Positions 44,946 to 56,773 of a stretch of DNA of 64,000 nt are shown in pieces (positions within the stretch are counted from its first letter, which is position 1; each line of letters opens with the position of its first letter). Origin of the DNA: Mycobacterium vicinigordonae (GTDB lineage: Bacteria; Actinomycetota; Actinomycetes; Mycobacteriales; Mycobacteriaceae). The DNA lies in the NCBI RefSeq assembly GCF_013466425.1, contig NZ_CP059165.1, positions 310,001-374,000 on the forward strand, given 5' to 3'. The notes under the pieces were generated by a model. That model was not told where the DNA came from. It did not search any database and saw nothing but the letters and a program-made list of their open reading frames with translations. The position numbers and the translations under genes were made by a program.

Positions 44946-47114
44946 CTACACGCTGGCCTTCACCCGGGCCGCGGCCGACTCGGGCATGGGTTCGTAGCGG
45001 GCGAAGGAGCGGGTGAACGACGCGGCCCCGTGCGCCAGGGACCGCAGGTCGATGGCATACCGGGTTAATTCCACTTGCGGCACTTCGGCGTTGATCACGG
45101 TGCGGTCGTGGCCGGCGGTCTCAGTGCCCAGCACCCGGCCGCGGCGTCCGGACAGGTCGCCCATCACCGCGCCGACGAAATCGTCGGGCACCAACACCGA
45201 GATCTCGTCGATCGGCTCGAGCAGGTTCACCTTGGTCGCCGCCGCAGCCTCCCGTAGCGCCAGCGAACCGGCCATCTGGAACGCGAAGTCCGACGAGTCG
45301 ACGCTATGCGCCTTGCCGTCGAGCAAGGTGACCCGAATGTCGACCATCGGGTATCCCGCGTGGACACCCTTCTCCATCTGCGCGCGGACACCTTTTTCCA
45401 CGCTGGGGATGAACTGGCGCGGAACGGCGCCACCGACCACCTTGTCGAGGAACTCGAACCCCCCGCCCTCCGGCAGCGGCTCCACCTCGATATCGCACAC
45501 CGCGTACTGGCCGTGCCCGCCGGACTGCTTGACATGTCGGCCGTGGCCTTTGGCCTTGCCGCCCAACGTCTCTCGTAACGGGACGCGAAGCTCGACGGTG
45601 TCCACGGCGACGCCGTACCGGTTGGACAGCGCGTCGAGCACCACGCCGGCGTGCGCTTCGCCCATGCACCACAACACCACCTGGTGGGTCTCGGGGTTCT
45701 GCTCGATGCGCAACGTCGGGTCTTCGGCCGCCAACCGGCTCAGCCCGACCGACAGTTTGTCCTCGTCGGTCTTGGCGTGCGCCTCAATGGCGATCGGCAG
45801 CAACGGTTCCGGCATGGTCCAGGGCTTGAGTACCAGCGGTTCGGTCTTGTCCGAGAGGGTATCGCCGGTTTCGGCGCGGCTGAGCTTGCCAATGGCGCAG
45901 ATGTCGCCGGCCACCACGGCGGAGGCGGGCCGCTGCTGCTTACCCAACGGAAACGACAGCACGCCGATACGTTCGTCCTCGTCGTGATCGGCGTGGATGC
46001 TGCCGTGCTCTTGCGAAGTCCCGTTGCTGCCGAAGAACGAAGAGAAATGGCCCGACACATGGACCGTCGCGTCCGGCTTGATCGTGCCGGAGAAAACCCG
46101 GACCAGGCTGATCCGGCCGACGTAGGGATCCGACGTCGTCTTGACCACCTCGGCAAGCAACGGTGCCTCGGTGTCGCAGGCCAACTCGTGGTGTGCGGCG
46201 CCCTGCGGCGTGAACACCTCCGGCAACGGATGTTCGCGCGGCGACGGAAAGCCGCGGGTGGCGACCTCGAGCAGTTCGTAGGTGCCCACGCCGGTACTGC
46301 TGCACACCGGGATCACCGGGAAGAACGACCCGCGCGCGACGGCCTTCTCCAAGTCTTCGATGAGCACCGACTCATCGATCGCCTCGCCGCCGAGGTAACG
46401 CTCCATCAGCGACTCGTCCTCGGACTCCTCGATGATTCCCTCGATCAGGCTGCCGCGCGCTGCCTCGATCCGGTCGGTCTCGGCGGTATCGGGCGCCGAC
46501 TCGCTCCGTTTGCCCTCGGAATAGGTGTACTGCGTTTGCGACAGTAATCCGATCAACCCTGCGCAGTTCGTTTGGGAGGTAGGCAGATACAGTGGTAAGA
46601 CCTTGTCGCCGAACGCATTCTGCGCCGCCTCGAGCGCTTCAGGGTAGTTTGCGCGGGCGTGGTCGAGCTTGGTGATCACCACCGCACGCGGCATTCCGAC
46701 CCGATTGCACTCCTGCCACAGCGACTTGGTGGGCTCGTCGACGCCCTCGTTGGCTGCGATGACGAACAGGGCGCAGTCCGCGGCGCGCAGCCCGGCCCGC
46801 AGCTCACCGACGAAATCCGCGTATCCGGGGGTGTCGACCAGGTTGACCTTGATGCCGTCGTGGGTAAGGGACGCGACCGCCACACCCACCGAGCGCTGCT
46901 GGCGGATCTCCGCCTCGTCGAAGTCGCAGACGGTGCTGCCGTCGGTGACCGAGCCCGGCCGCGACAGCACCCCACCCGCCACCAGCAGTGCCTCGACCAG
47001 GGTGGTCTTGCCGCCCCCCGAAGGCCCGACCAGAACCACGTTGCGAATACCGTCCGGGCCGGTTGCGGTGGGGGCCGCACCTGCGCCCTGGCTAGCACTC
47101 ACTCTGTCGGCCAT
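44946..47114 (-). CDS. fusA2: Elongation-factor-G-like GTPase FusA2
   Basis: 722 aa EF-G paralogue. G1 is GPSGGGKTTL (not the GHVDAGKTT of true EF-G), G3 DTPGYADFVGEL, G4 TKLDHA, followed by domains II-V including a domain IV segment with HGRHVKQSGGHGQYAVCDIEVEPL. Matches M. tuberculosis FusA2 (Rv0120c, 714 aa). Probably a ribosome-associated factor distinct from the translocase FusA1; exact role unknown. Confidence 0.93.
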   Translation of the reverse strand: MADRVSASQGAGAAPTATGPDGIRNVVLVGPSGGGKTTLVEALLVAGGVLSRPGSVTDGSTVCDFDEAEIRQQRSVGVAVASLTHDGIKVNLVDTPGYADFVGELRAGLRAADCALFVIAANEGVDEPTKSLWQECNRVGMPRAVVITKLDHARANYPEALEAAQNAFGDKVLPLYLPTSQTNCAGLIGLLSQTQYTYSEGKRSESAPDTAETDRIEAARGSLIEGIIEESEDESLMERYLGGEAIDESVLIEDLEKAVARGSFFPVIPVCSSTGVGTYELLEVATRGFPSPREHPLPEVFTPQGAAHHELACDTEAPLLAEVVKTTSDPYVGRISLVRVFSGTIKPDATVHVSGHFSSFFGSNGTSQEHGSIHADHDEDERIGVLSFPLGKQQRPASAVVAGDICAIGKLSRAETGDTLSDKTEPLVLKPWTMPEPLLPIAIEAHAKTDEDKLSVGLSRLAAEDPTLRIEQNPETHQVVLWCMGEAHAGVVLDALSNRYGVAVDTVELRVPLRETLGGKAKGHGRHVKQSGGHGQYAVCDIEVEPLPEGGGFEFLDKVVGGAVPRQFIPSVEKGVRAQMEKGVHAGYPMVDIRVTLLDGKAHSVDSSDFAFQMAGSLALREAAAATKVNLLEPIDEISVLVPDDFVGAVMGDLSGRRGRVLGTETAGHDRTVINAEVPQVELTRYAIDLRSLAHGAASFTRSFARYEPMPESAAARVKASV

Positions 47115-47242
47115 GACATTCCTCCAGTTCTTCCTGGGCTGTCACCGGCTCCCGAATGCGGCATGTGATTCAGCCCACAGGACGCAGTGCCAACTTTTCC
47201 CCCAACCGGCGCGCAGCACAAGGGTCGGCCCCGGCCCCGGGG

Positions 47243-47662
47243 TCAGGCGTGCCAGCTGGACCAGCGGCGCACCGCGATTTCGATTACCGGGCCGGCCAGC
47301 GAAACAGATTGGTACTGAGGGTATTTGGCGCGTAGCAGGCGGCGCCCGGTGTGCAGTGCGTCGCTGTGGCGCAGCACGACGGCGGCGCCGTCGATGCGGA
47401 CCCACCACAACTGGTTCCAGTCGTCGTCGTAATGGTCGACGAGCAGGCTGATCGCCGGGTTGCACTCGATGTTGGCCAGCCGACGCAATCGTTGAGTCGT
47501 CTTGGGTTTGGCGTCCACCCCGGTGTACACGGTTTCTGGACTGCTTTCTGAGTCCACCGCGAAGACCACCGGCACAAGGTGGGGCGCGCCGTCGGAGCCG
47601 ACGGTGGCCAGTCGCGCGACAGGAGCCTGGGCGAACCAGACCTTCGGGTCGAATTGGCTCAC
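47243..47662 (-). CDS. PPOX / F420-binding split-barrel oxidoreductase (Rv0121c-like)
   Basis: 139 aa split beta-barrel of the pyridoxamine-phosphate-oxidase-like superfamily (ARLATVGSDGAPHLVPVVFAVD opening, NPAISLLVDHYDDDWNQLWWVRIDGAAVVL). Mycobacterial members bind F420 or flavin. Its position after fusA2 matches Rv0121c. Substrate unknown. Confidence 0.85.
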   Translation of the reverse strand: MSQFDPKVWFAQAPVARLATVGSDGAPHLVPVVFAVDSESSPETVYTGVDAKPKTTQRLRRLANIECNPAISLLVDHYDDDWNQLWWVRIDGAAVVLRHSDALHTGRRLLRAKYPQYQSVSLAGPVIEIAVRRWSSWHA

Positions 47663-47926
47663 GGCGCCCAGCCTAGAGCTGCCGCTGATCGGTGATATGA
47701 GTCACCAACGGCAACGCTCGATTAGGCCATTGGAGGGGTCGTCGGTTTAGCTGATGCAAGCGGGGAACTCAATTGCCGTCATTACTCGTTACAGCAATTA
47801 CCCGATTTGGGGCCTGACCACCGTATTGAATGGGTATCTGGATTACGGTGGTGTAGGCAACGCCGCCTTCCGGACCCCATGGGCTGGGACAATTCAGTTC
47901 GTCATCCGACGCAGGAGGTTCACGGG
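47663..47926. other. Intergenic region with pepA promoter
   Basis: 264 nt between the divergent PPOX-like and pepA genes. No coding sequence is evident. M. tuberculosis has Rv0122-Rv0124, including PE_PGRS2, in this interval; none is present here. Confidence 0.5.
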
Positions 47927-48973
47927 ATGAGCAAATTGCGCCACCGTTCACTCGGGTGGCTGGTCGCCGTTCTGGCCCTGGTCGGAATGACCCTCGCGAT
48001 TCCGCCGGCGGCGGTGCAGGCCGCGCCGCTCAAGGACCGCCCCGCGATGCCACTCGACCCCTCTGCGATGGTGGCCCAGGTTGGGCCGCAAGTGGTCAAC
48101 ATCAACACCAAGTTGGGCTACAACAACGCGGTCGGCGCAGGTACCGGCATCGTCATCGACCCGAACGGTGTGGTGCTGACCAACAATCACGTGATCTCCG
48201 GTGCCACCGACATCAGCGCGTTCAGCGTCGGTGACGGCCGCACCTACGGCGTGGATGTGATCGGCTACGACCGCACCCAGGATGTTGCGTTGTTGCAGCT
48301 TCGCGGCGCAGGCGGGCTGCCCTCCGCGGCGATCGGCGGCGGCGTCTCGGTCGGCGAACCGGTGGTGGCGATGGGCAACACGGGCGGTCAGGGCGGTACA
48401 CCGCGTGCCCTGAGCGGGAAGGTGATCGCCGTCGGCCAAACCGTGCAGGCGTCGGACGCATTGACCGGCGCCGCCGAGACGCTTAGCGGTTTGATCCAGT
48501 TCGACGCGCCGATCCAGCCCGGCGACTCCGGTGGCCCAGTGGTCAACGGTTCGGGTCAGGTCGTGGGGATGAACACCGCTGCCACCGAGAATTTCCAGAT
48601 GTCCGGCGGCGGGCAGGGCTTCGCCATCCCGATCGGCACGGCGATCGGGGTCGCCAACCAAATCCGTGGCGGCGGCGGATCGCCCACCGTGCACATCGGG
48701 CCCACCGCGTTCCTCGGCCTCGGCGTCGTGGACAACAACGGCAACGGCGCACGCGTCCAGCGCGTGGTCGGCAACGCTCCCGCGGCATCGGTCGGTATCT
48801 CCACCGGTGACGTGATCACCGCTTTGGACGGCACCCCGATCAACTCGGCAACCGCCATGTCGGACGCCCTCAACGGGCATCACCCCGGCGACACCGTGTC
48901 GATCAGCTTCACGTCGAAGTCGGGTGTAGCTCGCACCGAGAACGTGACGCTGGCCGAGGGTCCACCAGCCTGA
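47927..48973 (+). CDS. pepA: Secreted trypsin-like serine protease PepA (Mtb32A)
   Basis: 348 aa from ATG 47927 with AGGAGG upstream. Signal peptide of about 35 residues ending near AVQAAP; HtrA-like protease with His in TNNHVISGA, Asp in YDRTQDVALL and Ser in QPGDSGGPVV; C-terminal PDZ domain (residues 255-345). Very close to M. tuberculosis PepA (Rv0125, 355 aa), a secreted antigen. Confidence 0.95.
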   Translation: MSKLRHRSLGWLVAVLALVGMTLAIPPAAVQAAPLKDRPAMPLDPSAMVAQVGPQVVNINTKLGYNNAVGAGTGIVIDPNGVVLTNNHVISGATDISAFSVGDGRTYGVDVIGYDRTQDVALLQLRGAGGLPSAAIGGGVSVGEPVVAMGNTGGQGGTPRALSGKVIAVGQTVQASDALTGAAETLSGLIQFDAPIQPGDSGGPVVNGSGQVVGMNTAATENFQMSGGGQGFAIPIGTAIGVANQIRGGGGSPTVHIGPTAFLGLGVVDNNGNGARVQRVVGNAPAASVGISTGDVITALDGTPINSATAMSDALNGHHPGDTVSISFTSKSGVARTENVTLAEGPPA

Positions 48974-49094
48974 CGTCCGGTTGCGGCAAGCCAATTCTTT
49001 TGGTATTGGCCGGGATTCGATGTCAGGTTCGGCACATGTCGTGGTGCGCGATTCTTAACGAGTCGGGTCGGGTACCCGTGGCATCGTGGATTTG

Positions 49095-50888
49095 ATGAAC
49101 GAGAGAATTGCCGTCCGGCAGGATCCCGCCCACGATCCCGCGAAGGGCAGCCATGTCGAAGGGGGTGTGGTCGAGCACCCCAACGTCGAGGACTTCGGCA
49201 ATGCAGCCGCCCTACCGGCCGACCCGACCTGGTTCAAACACGCCGTCTTCTACGAGGTGTTGGTGCGGGCGTTCTTCGACTCCAATGCCGACGGTTCGGG
49301 TGACCTGCGAGGACTGATCGACCGCCTGGACTATCTGCAGTGGCTCGGCGTCGACTGCCTGTGGCTGCCCCCGTTCTACGACTCCCCGCTGCGCGACGGC
49401 GGCTATGACATCCGCGACTTCTACAAGGTGCTGCCGGAGTTCGGCACCGTCGAGGATTTCGTGGCGCTGATCGACGAGGCACACCAGCGCGGAATCCGGG
49501 TGATCACCGACCTGGTGATGAACCACACCTCGGACTCGCATCCGTGGTTTCAGGAGTCCCGCCGCGACCCCGACGGCCCCTACGGTGACTTCTACATGTG
49601 GAGCGACACCAGCGAGAAGTACACCGAGGCGCGGATCATCTTCGTCGACACCGAGGAGTCGAACTGGACGTTCGACCCCGTGCGGCGCCAGTTCTACTGG
49701 CACCGGTTCTTCTCCCACCAGCCGGACCTGAACTACGACAGCCCGGCCGTGCAGGAAGCGATGATCGACGTCATCCGGTTCTGGCTCGGCCTCGGTATCG
49801 ACGGATTCCGGCTCGACGCGGTGCCGTACCTGTTTGCGCGGGAGGGCACCAACTGCGAGAACCTCCCGGAAACGCACGCCTTCCTCAAGCGCTGCCGAAA
49901 GGTGGTCGACGACGAGTTCCCGGGCCGGGTGCTGCTGGCCGAGGCCAACCAGTGGCCGGCCGACGTGGTGGAGTACTTCGGCGACCCCACCACCGGCGGC
50001 GACGAGTGCCACATGGCGTTCCACTTTCCGCTGATGCCGCGCATCTTCATGGCTGTGCGCCGGGAGTCCCGGTTCCCCATCTCAGAAATTCTGGCCCAGA
50101 CACCGGACATCCCCGACATGGCGCAGTGGGGGATCTTCCTGCGCAACCACGACGAGCTGACGCTCGAGATGGTCAGCGACGAAGAACGCGACTACATGTA
50201 CGCCGAGTACGCCAAGGACCCGCGGATGAAGGCCAACGTGGGGATCCGCCGGCGCCTGGCGCCGCTGCTGGAGAACGACTTCAACCAGATACGGCTGTTC
50301 AATGCGCTGCTGTTGTCGCTGCCGGGATCGCCGGTGTTGTATTACGGCGACGAAATCGGCATGGGTGACGTCATCTGGCTGGGTGACCGCGACGGCGTGC
50401 GGACGCCGATGCAGTGGACCCCGGATCGCAACGCCGGCTTCTCCACCGCCAACCCCGGCCGGCTTTATCTGCCGACCAGCCAAGACTCGGTCTATGGCTA
50501 CCAGGCGGTCAATGTCGAGGCCCAGCGCGACACCTCGACATCGCTGCTGAACTGGACCCGCACCATGCTTGCGGTGCGCCGCCGCCACGACGCGTTCGCC
50601 ATCGGCTCTTTCCACGAACTCGGCGGTTCCAACCCGTCGGTGCTGGCCTACGTGCGCGAAGTGGTCCGCGAAGACGACGAGAACGACGTGGTGCTGTGCG
50701 TGAACAACCTGTCGCGGTTCCCGCAGCCCATCGAGCTAAATCTGCAGCAATGGAACAACTACACACCCATCGAGCTGACCGGGCATGTCGAATTTCCGCG
50801 GATCGGGCATCTGCCCTATCTGCTGACCCTGCCGGGGCACGGGTTCTACTGGTTCCAGCTGTCCGCATCCGAGGAGGAGCACCGATGA
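49095..50888 (+). CDS. treS: Trehalose synthase TreS
   Basis: 597 aa from ATG 49095 (GTG 49086 is possible). GH13 family: [12 protein letters not shown] carries the nucleophile Asp, LAEANQW the acid/base Glu and [12 protein letters not shown] the third acid. It interconverts trehalose and maltose and, with Mak, feeds the GlgE alpha-glucan pathway. Its stop overlaps mak (ATGA), matching the known TreS-Mak complex. Confidence 0.96.
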   Translation: MNERIAVRQDPAHDPAKGSHVEGGVVEHPNVEDFGNAAALPADPTWFKHAVFYEVLVRAFFDSNADGSGDLRGLIDRLDYLQWLGVDCLWLPPFYDSPLRDGGYDIRDFYKVLPEFGTVEDFVALIDEAHQRGIRVITDLVMNHTSDSHPWFQESRRDPDGPYGDFYMWSDTSEKYTEARIIFVDTEESNWTFDPVRRQFYWHRFFSHQPDLNYDSPAVQEAMIDVIRFWLGLGIDGFRLDAVPYLFAREGTNCENLPETHAFLKRCRKVVDDEFPGRVLLAEANQWPADVVEYFGDPTTGGDECHMAFHFPLMPRIFMAVRRESRFPISEILAQTPDIPDMAQWGIFLRNHDELTLEMVSDEERDYMYAEYAKDPRMKANVGIRRRLAPLLENDFNQIRLFNALLLSLPGSPVLYYGDEIGMGDVIWLGDRDGVRTPMQWTPDRNAGFSTANPGRLYLPTSQDSVYGYQAVNVEAQRDTSTSLLNWTRTMLAVRRRHDAFAIGSFHELGGSNPSVLAYVREVVREDDENDVVLCVNNLSRFPQPIELNLQQWNNYTPIELTGHVEFPRIGHLPYLLTLPGHGFYWFQLSASEEEHR

Positions 50889-52240
50889 CCCGCTCCCACC
50901 AGTTGCCCTGGCAGCTGTGGCTTCCGCAGCAACGCTGGTACGCCGGCCGCAGCCGACAGCTGTCGTCCGCCGAGCCCGCAATTGTGGTGCCGTTGCGCGA
51001 CGACCTCGAACTGGTGTTGCTCGACGTCGCCTACACCGACGGTTCCGCCGAGCGCTACCAGGTGATCGTCCGCTGGGATTCCGCGCCAATCTCGGAATTC
51101 AGCACGCTGGCCACCATCGGCGAGGTCGACGACCACATCGGTTTCGACGCGCTCTACGACGGCGCGGCACCCCAGTTCCTGCTGTCGCTGATCGCCGACT
51201 CCGCGGTCCGCGACGCCGACGGCACCCAGGTCAGGTTCGTCAGGGAACCCGATGTCGAGCTGCCGCTGGACGCATACCCGCGGGTTTCCGACGCCGAGCA
51301 GAGCAACACCAGCGTGATATTTGACCGGGCACCCGCAGCCATCTTCAAGGTGTTCCGGCGGGTCAGCGAAGGCATCAACCCCGACATCGAGTTGAACCGG
51401 GTGCTGGGCCGCGCCGACAACCCGCACGTAGCCCGGATGCTGGGAAGCTACGAGATTGGCGCGCCGGACGGCTCGCGTGATGCGACGTCCCCGCTGGGTA
51501 TGGTGACTTCCTTCGCCGGCAACGCCGCCGAGGGATGGGCGATGGCCACCGCCAGCGTTCGCGACCTGTTCGCCGAAGGCGACCTGTATGCCCACGAGGT
51601 GGGCGGCGATTTCGCGGGGGAGTCCTTCCGGCTCGGTGAAGCCGTGGCTTCCGTGCATGCCACCCTGGCCGAGTACCTCGGCACCTCGCAGGCGCCGTTC
51701 CCACTGCAGCACATGCTGTCGCGGCTGTCGGCGTCGGTGGCCGCGGTGCCGGAGCTCAAGGAATACGCGGCCACGGTTGAGGAGCGGTTGGGCAAACTCG
51801 CCGACGAGCAGATCACGGTTCAGCGTGTGCACGGCGACCTGCACCTGGGGCAGGTGCTTCGTACCCCGGAGAGCTGGGTGCTGATCGACTTCGAGGGCGA
51901 GCCGGGTCAACCGTTGGCCGAGCGGCGGGCGCCTGATTCGACGATGCGCGATGTGGCGGGCGTGCTGCGGTCGTTCGAGTACGCCGCCTACGGGCCGCTG
52001 GTCGATCAGGCCGCCGATAAGCAGCTGGCGGCCCGGGCCCGGGAGTGGGTGGAGCGCAATCGCACTGCGTTCTGCGATGGTTACGCAGCCGGATCGGGCG
52101 TCGACCCGCGTGATTCGGCGCTGCTGTTGGCCGCCTACGAACTGGACAAGGCGGTGTACGAGACCGGCTATGAGGCGCGGCACCGGCCCACCTGGCTGCC
52201 GATCCCCTTGCGCTCGATCGCACGCCTGACCACCAGCTGA
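50885..52240 (+). CDS. mak: Maltokinase Mak (Pep2)
   Basis: 451 aa. N-terminal cap ([20 protein letters not shown]) followed by an aminoglycoside-phosphotransferase-like kinase fold with catalytic [10 protein letters not shown] and metal-binding [12 protein letters not shown]. Makes maltose 1-phosphate from maltose and ATP for GlgE. M. tuberculosis Rv0127 is 455 aa. Confidence 0.95.
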   Translation: MTRSHQLPWQLWLPQQRWYAGRSRQLSSAEPAIVVPLRDDLELVLLDVAYTDGSAERYQVIVRWDSAPISEFSTLATIGEVDDHIGFDALYDGAAPQFLLSLIADSAVRDADGTQVRFVREPDVELPLDAYPRVSDAEQSNTSVIFDRAPAAIFKVFRRVSEGINPDIELNRVLGRADNPHVARMLGSYEIGAPDGSRDATSPLGMVTSFAGNAAEGWAMATASVRDLFAEGDLYAHEVGGDFAGESFRLGEAVASVHATLAEYLGTSQAPFPLQHMLSRLSASVAAVPELKEYAATVEERLGKLADEQITVQRVHGDLHLGQVLRTPESWVLIDFEGEPGQPLAERRAPDSTMRDVAGVLRSFEYAAYGPLVDQAADKQLAARAREWVERNRTAFCDGYAAGSGVDPRDSALLLAAYELDKAVYETGYEARHRPTWLPIPLRSIARLTTS

Positions 52241-52286
52241 CCCGCAGGATTAACGGCCGTTCGGCAAGCTCTGGAAGCATGCTTTT

Positions 52287-52967
52287 GTGCAGAAGGAGAT
52301 TTACGACAGCGAAGCCAGGCTGTCCTGGGTACTGGCCGCGCTGGCCGGCGTGATCGGGGCCACCGCATTCACCCACTCCGCGGGGTACTTCGTGACTTTC
52401 ATGACCGGCAACGCCCAGCGGGCGGTCCTGGGCGTGTTTCGCGACGACGTCTGGTTGTCGATAACGGCGGGGACGTTGCTGCTCTGCTTCCTGACCGGCG
52501 TGGTGGTCTCCTCGGTGTGTCGGCGACGGTACTGGGTGGCCCACCCGCACGGTCCGACGGTGCTGACCACTTTCTCGCTGGTGTTCGCCACCGGGTTGGA
52601 CATCGTGCTGGGCGGCTGGGCGGAATCGTTGCTGGACTTCGTGCCGATCATGTGCGTGGTCTTCGGGATCGGCGCGTTGAACACCTCGTTCGTCAAGGAC
52701 GGCGAAGTGTCGGTGCCGTTGAGTTACGTGACCGGGACGCTGGTCAAGATGGGTCAAGGCATCGAGCGCCACATCGCCGGCGGGAAGATCGAGGACTGGC
52801 TCGGGTATTTCCTGCTGCTTGCCAGCTTCATGCTGGGCGCGACCATCGGTGGTGCGGTCAGCCTGGTGGTCAGCGGTACCCAGATGCTCGGCGTCGCGGC
52901 CTTTGTCTGCGCCGTCACCACTTGCTACACGTACCTGCACGCCGACCGGCGCGGTCTGTTGGACTAA
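52287..52967 (+). CDS. DUF1275 (YoaK-like) membrane protein
   Basis: 226 aa from a GTG start with AAGGAG just after it, so initiation is not well supported by a Shine-Dalgarno. Six hydrophobic helices; THSAGYFVTFMTGN and GALNTSFVKDGEVSVPLSYVTGTLVKMGQ are DUF1275 signatures. Function unknown. Its TAA stop lies inside the left terminal repeat of the 376-bp element, so insertion of that element may have supplied the present end of the gene. Confidence 0.85.
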   Translation: MQKEIYDSEARLSWVLAALAGVIGATAFTHSAGYFVTFMTGNAQRAVLGVFRDDVWLSITAGTLLLCFLTGVVVSSVCRRRYWVAHPHGPTVLTTFSLVFATGLDIVLGGWAESLLDFVPIMCVVFGIGALNTSFVKDGEVSVPLSYVTGTLVKMGQGIERHIAGGKIEDWLGYFLLLASFMLGATIGGAVSLVVSGTQMLGVAAFVCAVTTCYTYLHADRRGLLD

Positions 52968-53339
52968 GAGTTGACCCATAATGGGTCATGTAGCGCCAAT
53001 CAGCTTGGGTGCTGGTTGTTTTCGGCTTGTCCCGCGACGTCCACCTGGTGGGTGTGGTCTGTTCGGGGGCGTGCCGGGTGCTGCTTGTTCAGCAGAGGCG
53101 ACCCTGGCTGTGCACTCGGCGGCCAGTGCCGTGACGAGCATGCCGGGGCTGAACAGCGCGATCCGTTTGCCCCACAACCGTGCCCAGGTCGAGATGCGGC
53201 AATCCTCCACGGTGATCCGGTTGCCGTCGGCAGCCACGATCGCCGCGGCGACCGCAGCCAAGCCATCAACCACAGCCCCCAAATCATCGCCGAACTCTGG
53301 AACCTCAAAACCCACGAGCGATTACAGGTCAACTCTTAG
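52964..53339. mobile_element. 376-bp element with perfect 13-bp terminal inverted repeats (MITE-like)
   Basis: Left end CTAAGAGTTGACC (52964-52976) and right end GGTCAACTCTTAG (53327-53339) are exact reverse complements. No transposase is encoded; open frames inside (for example 52986-53315 minus, 109 aa) match nothing I recognise. A nested hairpin (TGACCCA/TGGGTCA) follows the left end. No clear target-site duplication is seen. Consistent with a miniature inverted-repeat element or an IS deletion remnant. Confidence 0.65.
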
Positions 53340-53407
53340 CTCCGGTAAAGAACATCGGCAGCAGCGCTGGCCGTTGCGCTGCTGCCGATGTGGTCTGCGG
53401 GACCGGG

Positions 53408-54681
<1,274 letters not shown>

Positions 54682-55506
54682 TTACGCAACGAGGCGCCGC
54701 AAAACCTTTGACGCCGTAAAAATTCCGATCACCGGTGCGACCAACAGCACGACAATGTCCACCAGGTGGAAGGGCGTGTTGATCAACAGCGACCGCAACA
54801 AGTCAACCTCATAGCTCAGCGGGTTGACCTTGCTCAGCGCGTGCAGCCAGCCGGGCATCACGTCCACCGGGTAGAGCGCGTTGGAGGCGAAGAACAGGGG
54901 CATCGTGATCGCCTGACCGATACCCATCAGTCGGTCGCGGCTGCGCACCAACCCGGCCAGTGTCATCGATAGGCAGGCGAAGAATGCGGCACCGAGCATG
55001 ACTGCAACCATTGCCGCCACGATACGAATCGGGTTGACGGTCAATCCGATTCGCATTACGTACGCCAGCGCCAACACGCCGACAACCTGGGCCACTGACC
55101 GCACGCCGGCGGCGAATGCCTTGCCGGTGATCAACGCCGACGCGGGCGCGGGCGTCACCATGAGCTTGGCCAGCACCCCGGCATCGCGATCCCAGATGAT
55201 CTGGATGCCGTAGAAGATGGCGATGAACAATGCGGATTGGGCGATGATCCCCGGTGCCAGGAAAGCCAGATAGGAGACGTTTCCGGTGTCGATGACCCGC
55301 ATGTGGCTGAACGTGGTCCCGAAGATGAGCAGCCACAGGGCGGGTTGCACCATTCGGGTCACCAGTTCGGTGCGGTCGTGTCGCAGTTTCTGCAGTTCGA
55401 CGATAGCGAATGCGCCGATGCGGCCGGCAGTCGCTCGGACCCGGTCGAATCCATGCGGAGCGCGGACGAGGTTCAACGGCGGGATCGCAGCACGGTCAAC
55501 CGACAT
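54682..55506 (-). CDS. ABC-2 type (DrrB-like) transporter permease
   Basis: 274 aa with about six membrane helices. ABC-2 membrane signature (YLAFLAPGIIAQSALFIAIFYGIQIIWDRDAGVLAKLMVTPAPAS). Partner of the ATPase encoded directly upstream (11-nt overlap). Likely exports a drug or lipid. The operon is MarR-ATPase-permease. Confidence 0.88.
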   Translation of the reverse strand: MSVDRAAIPPLNLVRAPHGFDRVRATAGRIGAFAIVELQKLRHDRTELVTRMVQPALWLLIFGTTFSHMRVIDTGNVSYLAFLAPGIIAQSALFIAIFYGIQIIWDRDAGVLAKLMVTPAPASALITGKAFAAGVRSVAQVVGVLALAYVMRIGLTVNPIRIVAAMVAVMLGAAFFACLSMTLAGLVRSRDRLMGIGQAITMPLFFASNALYPVDVMPGWLHALSKVNPLSYEVDLLRSLLINTPFHLVDIVVLLVAPVIGIFTASKVLRRLVA

Positions 55507-56296
55507 TTCGCTCCGCCCTTCTGCTGGATCGGATTTCGCGCATGTCTGCCGGCTCGGCGTCCAGCCCGGATGCGGCGTAATGGCGGAACACGTCTTCGAG
55601 CGTTGCGGTCGGCGACACAGTGGCCTTCAACTCGCCGGGGGTGCCCACCGCCTGCAGCGCACCGTGGTGCATCAACGCGACCCGATCGCAAAGCGCATCG
55701 GCTTCCTCCATGTAGTGGGTGGTCAGCAGCACGGTCATGCCGAACATCTCCTGCATGCTGGTGACCTGCGTCCAGACACCGTCGCGCGCAATCGGATCCA
55801 GGCCCACTGTCGGCTCGTCGAGTACCAGCAACGACGGCCGGTTCACCAGTGCTTGGGCTACTTCCAGCCGGCGAACCATGCCCCCGGAGTAACTCGACGC
55901 GAGCTTGTCGGCCACGTCGAGCAGGTCCATGGCGGCCAGCGCCTGTTCAACCCGGTCGGTGCGCTCGTTGCGGGGAACGCCGTACAACCGGGCGAACCAC
56001 TCCACGTTCTGCCGTCCAGTCAGTGCTGTCTCAATCGAAAGCTGTTGTGGCACGTAGCCGATATTGCTTCGAATATCGATGGTCTGGTGTCGCGCGTCGA
56101 GCCCGAAAATGCGCAATTCGCCTTGTTGGACCGGAGCCAGCGTCGTCAAAACCCGAACCACGGTGGTCTTGCCGGCACCGTTAGGACCGAGCAGACCCAT
56201 CGTCTCGCCCGGCTGTACGTCGAACGTCACGTCATGGACGGCGACGTGTTCACCATAGCGATACGTCAGGTGTCGGCAGTCGATCGCCGCAGTCAT
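55496..56296 (-). CDS. ABC transporter ATPase (DrrA-like)
   Basis: 266 aa. Walker A GPNGAGKTT, signature SSYSGGMVRRLE, Walker B LLVLDEPTVGLDP, H-loop TTHYMEEAD. DrrA/CcmA-type exporter ATPase; its start overlaps the MarR stop (ATGA). Confidence 0.92.
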   Translation of the reverse strand: MTAAIDCRHLTYRYGEHVAVHDVTFDVQPGETMGLLGPNGAGKTTVVRVLTTLAPVQQGELRIFGLDARHQTIDIRSNIGYVPQQLSIETALTGRQNVEWFARLYGVPRNERTDRVEQALAAMDLLDVADKLASSYSGGMVRRLEVAQALVNRPSLLVLDEPTVGLDPIARDGVWTQVTSMQEMFGMTVLLTTHYMEEADALCDRVALMHHGALQAVGTPGELKATVSPTATLEDVFRHYAASGLDAEPADMREIRSSRRAERNVG

Positions 56297-56745
56297 TTCT
56301 TTCGCTCCTGAAGTTTCTTGGTCATCTGTTCGAGGACCTCCAATCCCTGGGCCAATACCCCGATCTGGAGCTCGTCAAGCTCGTCGAGTAGGTCGGTGAG
56401 CACCGCTCGGCGCAGTTGCGCGGTCGCGTCCATGACCTGCTGGGCCGACTCGGTGAGCCGCAACCGGCTGACCCGCCGGTCGGCGGGATCGAGTGTGCGA
56501 TCCAGCAAGCCCGCGCAGCACAGCTTGGTGACCAGCGTGGAGGCGGTGTTGGGCACCAGCCCAAGTTCGGCGGCGGCCACACTGACCGAAACATCCGGTC
56601 GGCGGGAGACCAGTCGCAGCAACTCGGCCTGCGACTCGGTGAGCTGTCCGGGCGAGTACCCAGTACCTACCGCGCGTCGCAGTTGGCGGCGGAACCTGCC
56701 CAAGGTCCGCGGAATGTCGGAGGCGAGATCGGCGTGAGTGGTCAC
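56293..56745 (-). CDS. MarR family transcriptional regulator
   Basis: 150 aa from a GTG with GGAG upstream. Winged-helix VSVAAAELGLVPNTASTLVTKLCCAGLLDRTLDPADRRVSRLRLT is typical MarR. First gene of the MarR-ABC operon and probably its ligand-responsive repressor. Confidence 0.9.
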   Translation of the reverse strand: MTTHADLASDIPRTLGRFRRQLRRAVGTGYSPGQLTESQAELLRLVSRRPDVSVSVAAAELGLVPNTASTLVTKLCCAGLLDRTLDPADRRVSRLRLTESAQQVMDATAQLRRAVLTDLLDELDELQIGVLAQGLEVLEQMTKKLQERKK

Positions 56746-56773
56746 TGCGCTCCATAATACCTCTGTAGCCGAG

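Noticed and set aside
49212..50024. 270-codon minus-strand frame opposite treS
   Set aside because: Antisense shadow of a strongly conserved enzyme, composition typical of frame artefacts.
52986..53315. 109-aa minus-strand frame inside the inverted-repeat element
   Set aside because: Reads somewhat protein-like at its start, but no transposase or known domain was recognised and the plus strand is also open; not strong enough to call a gene.
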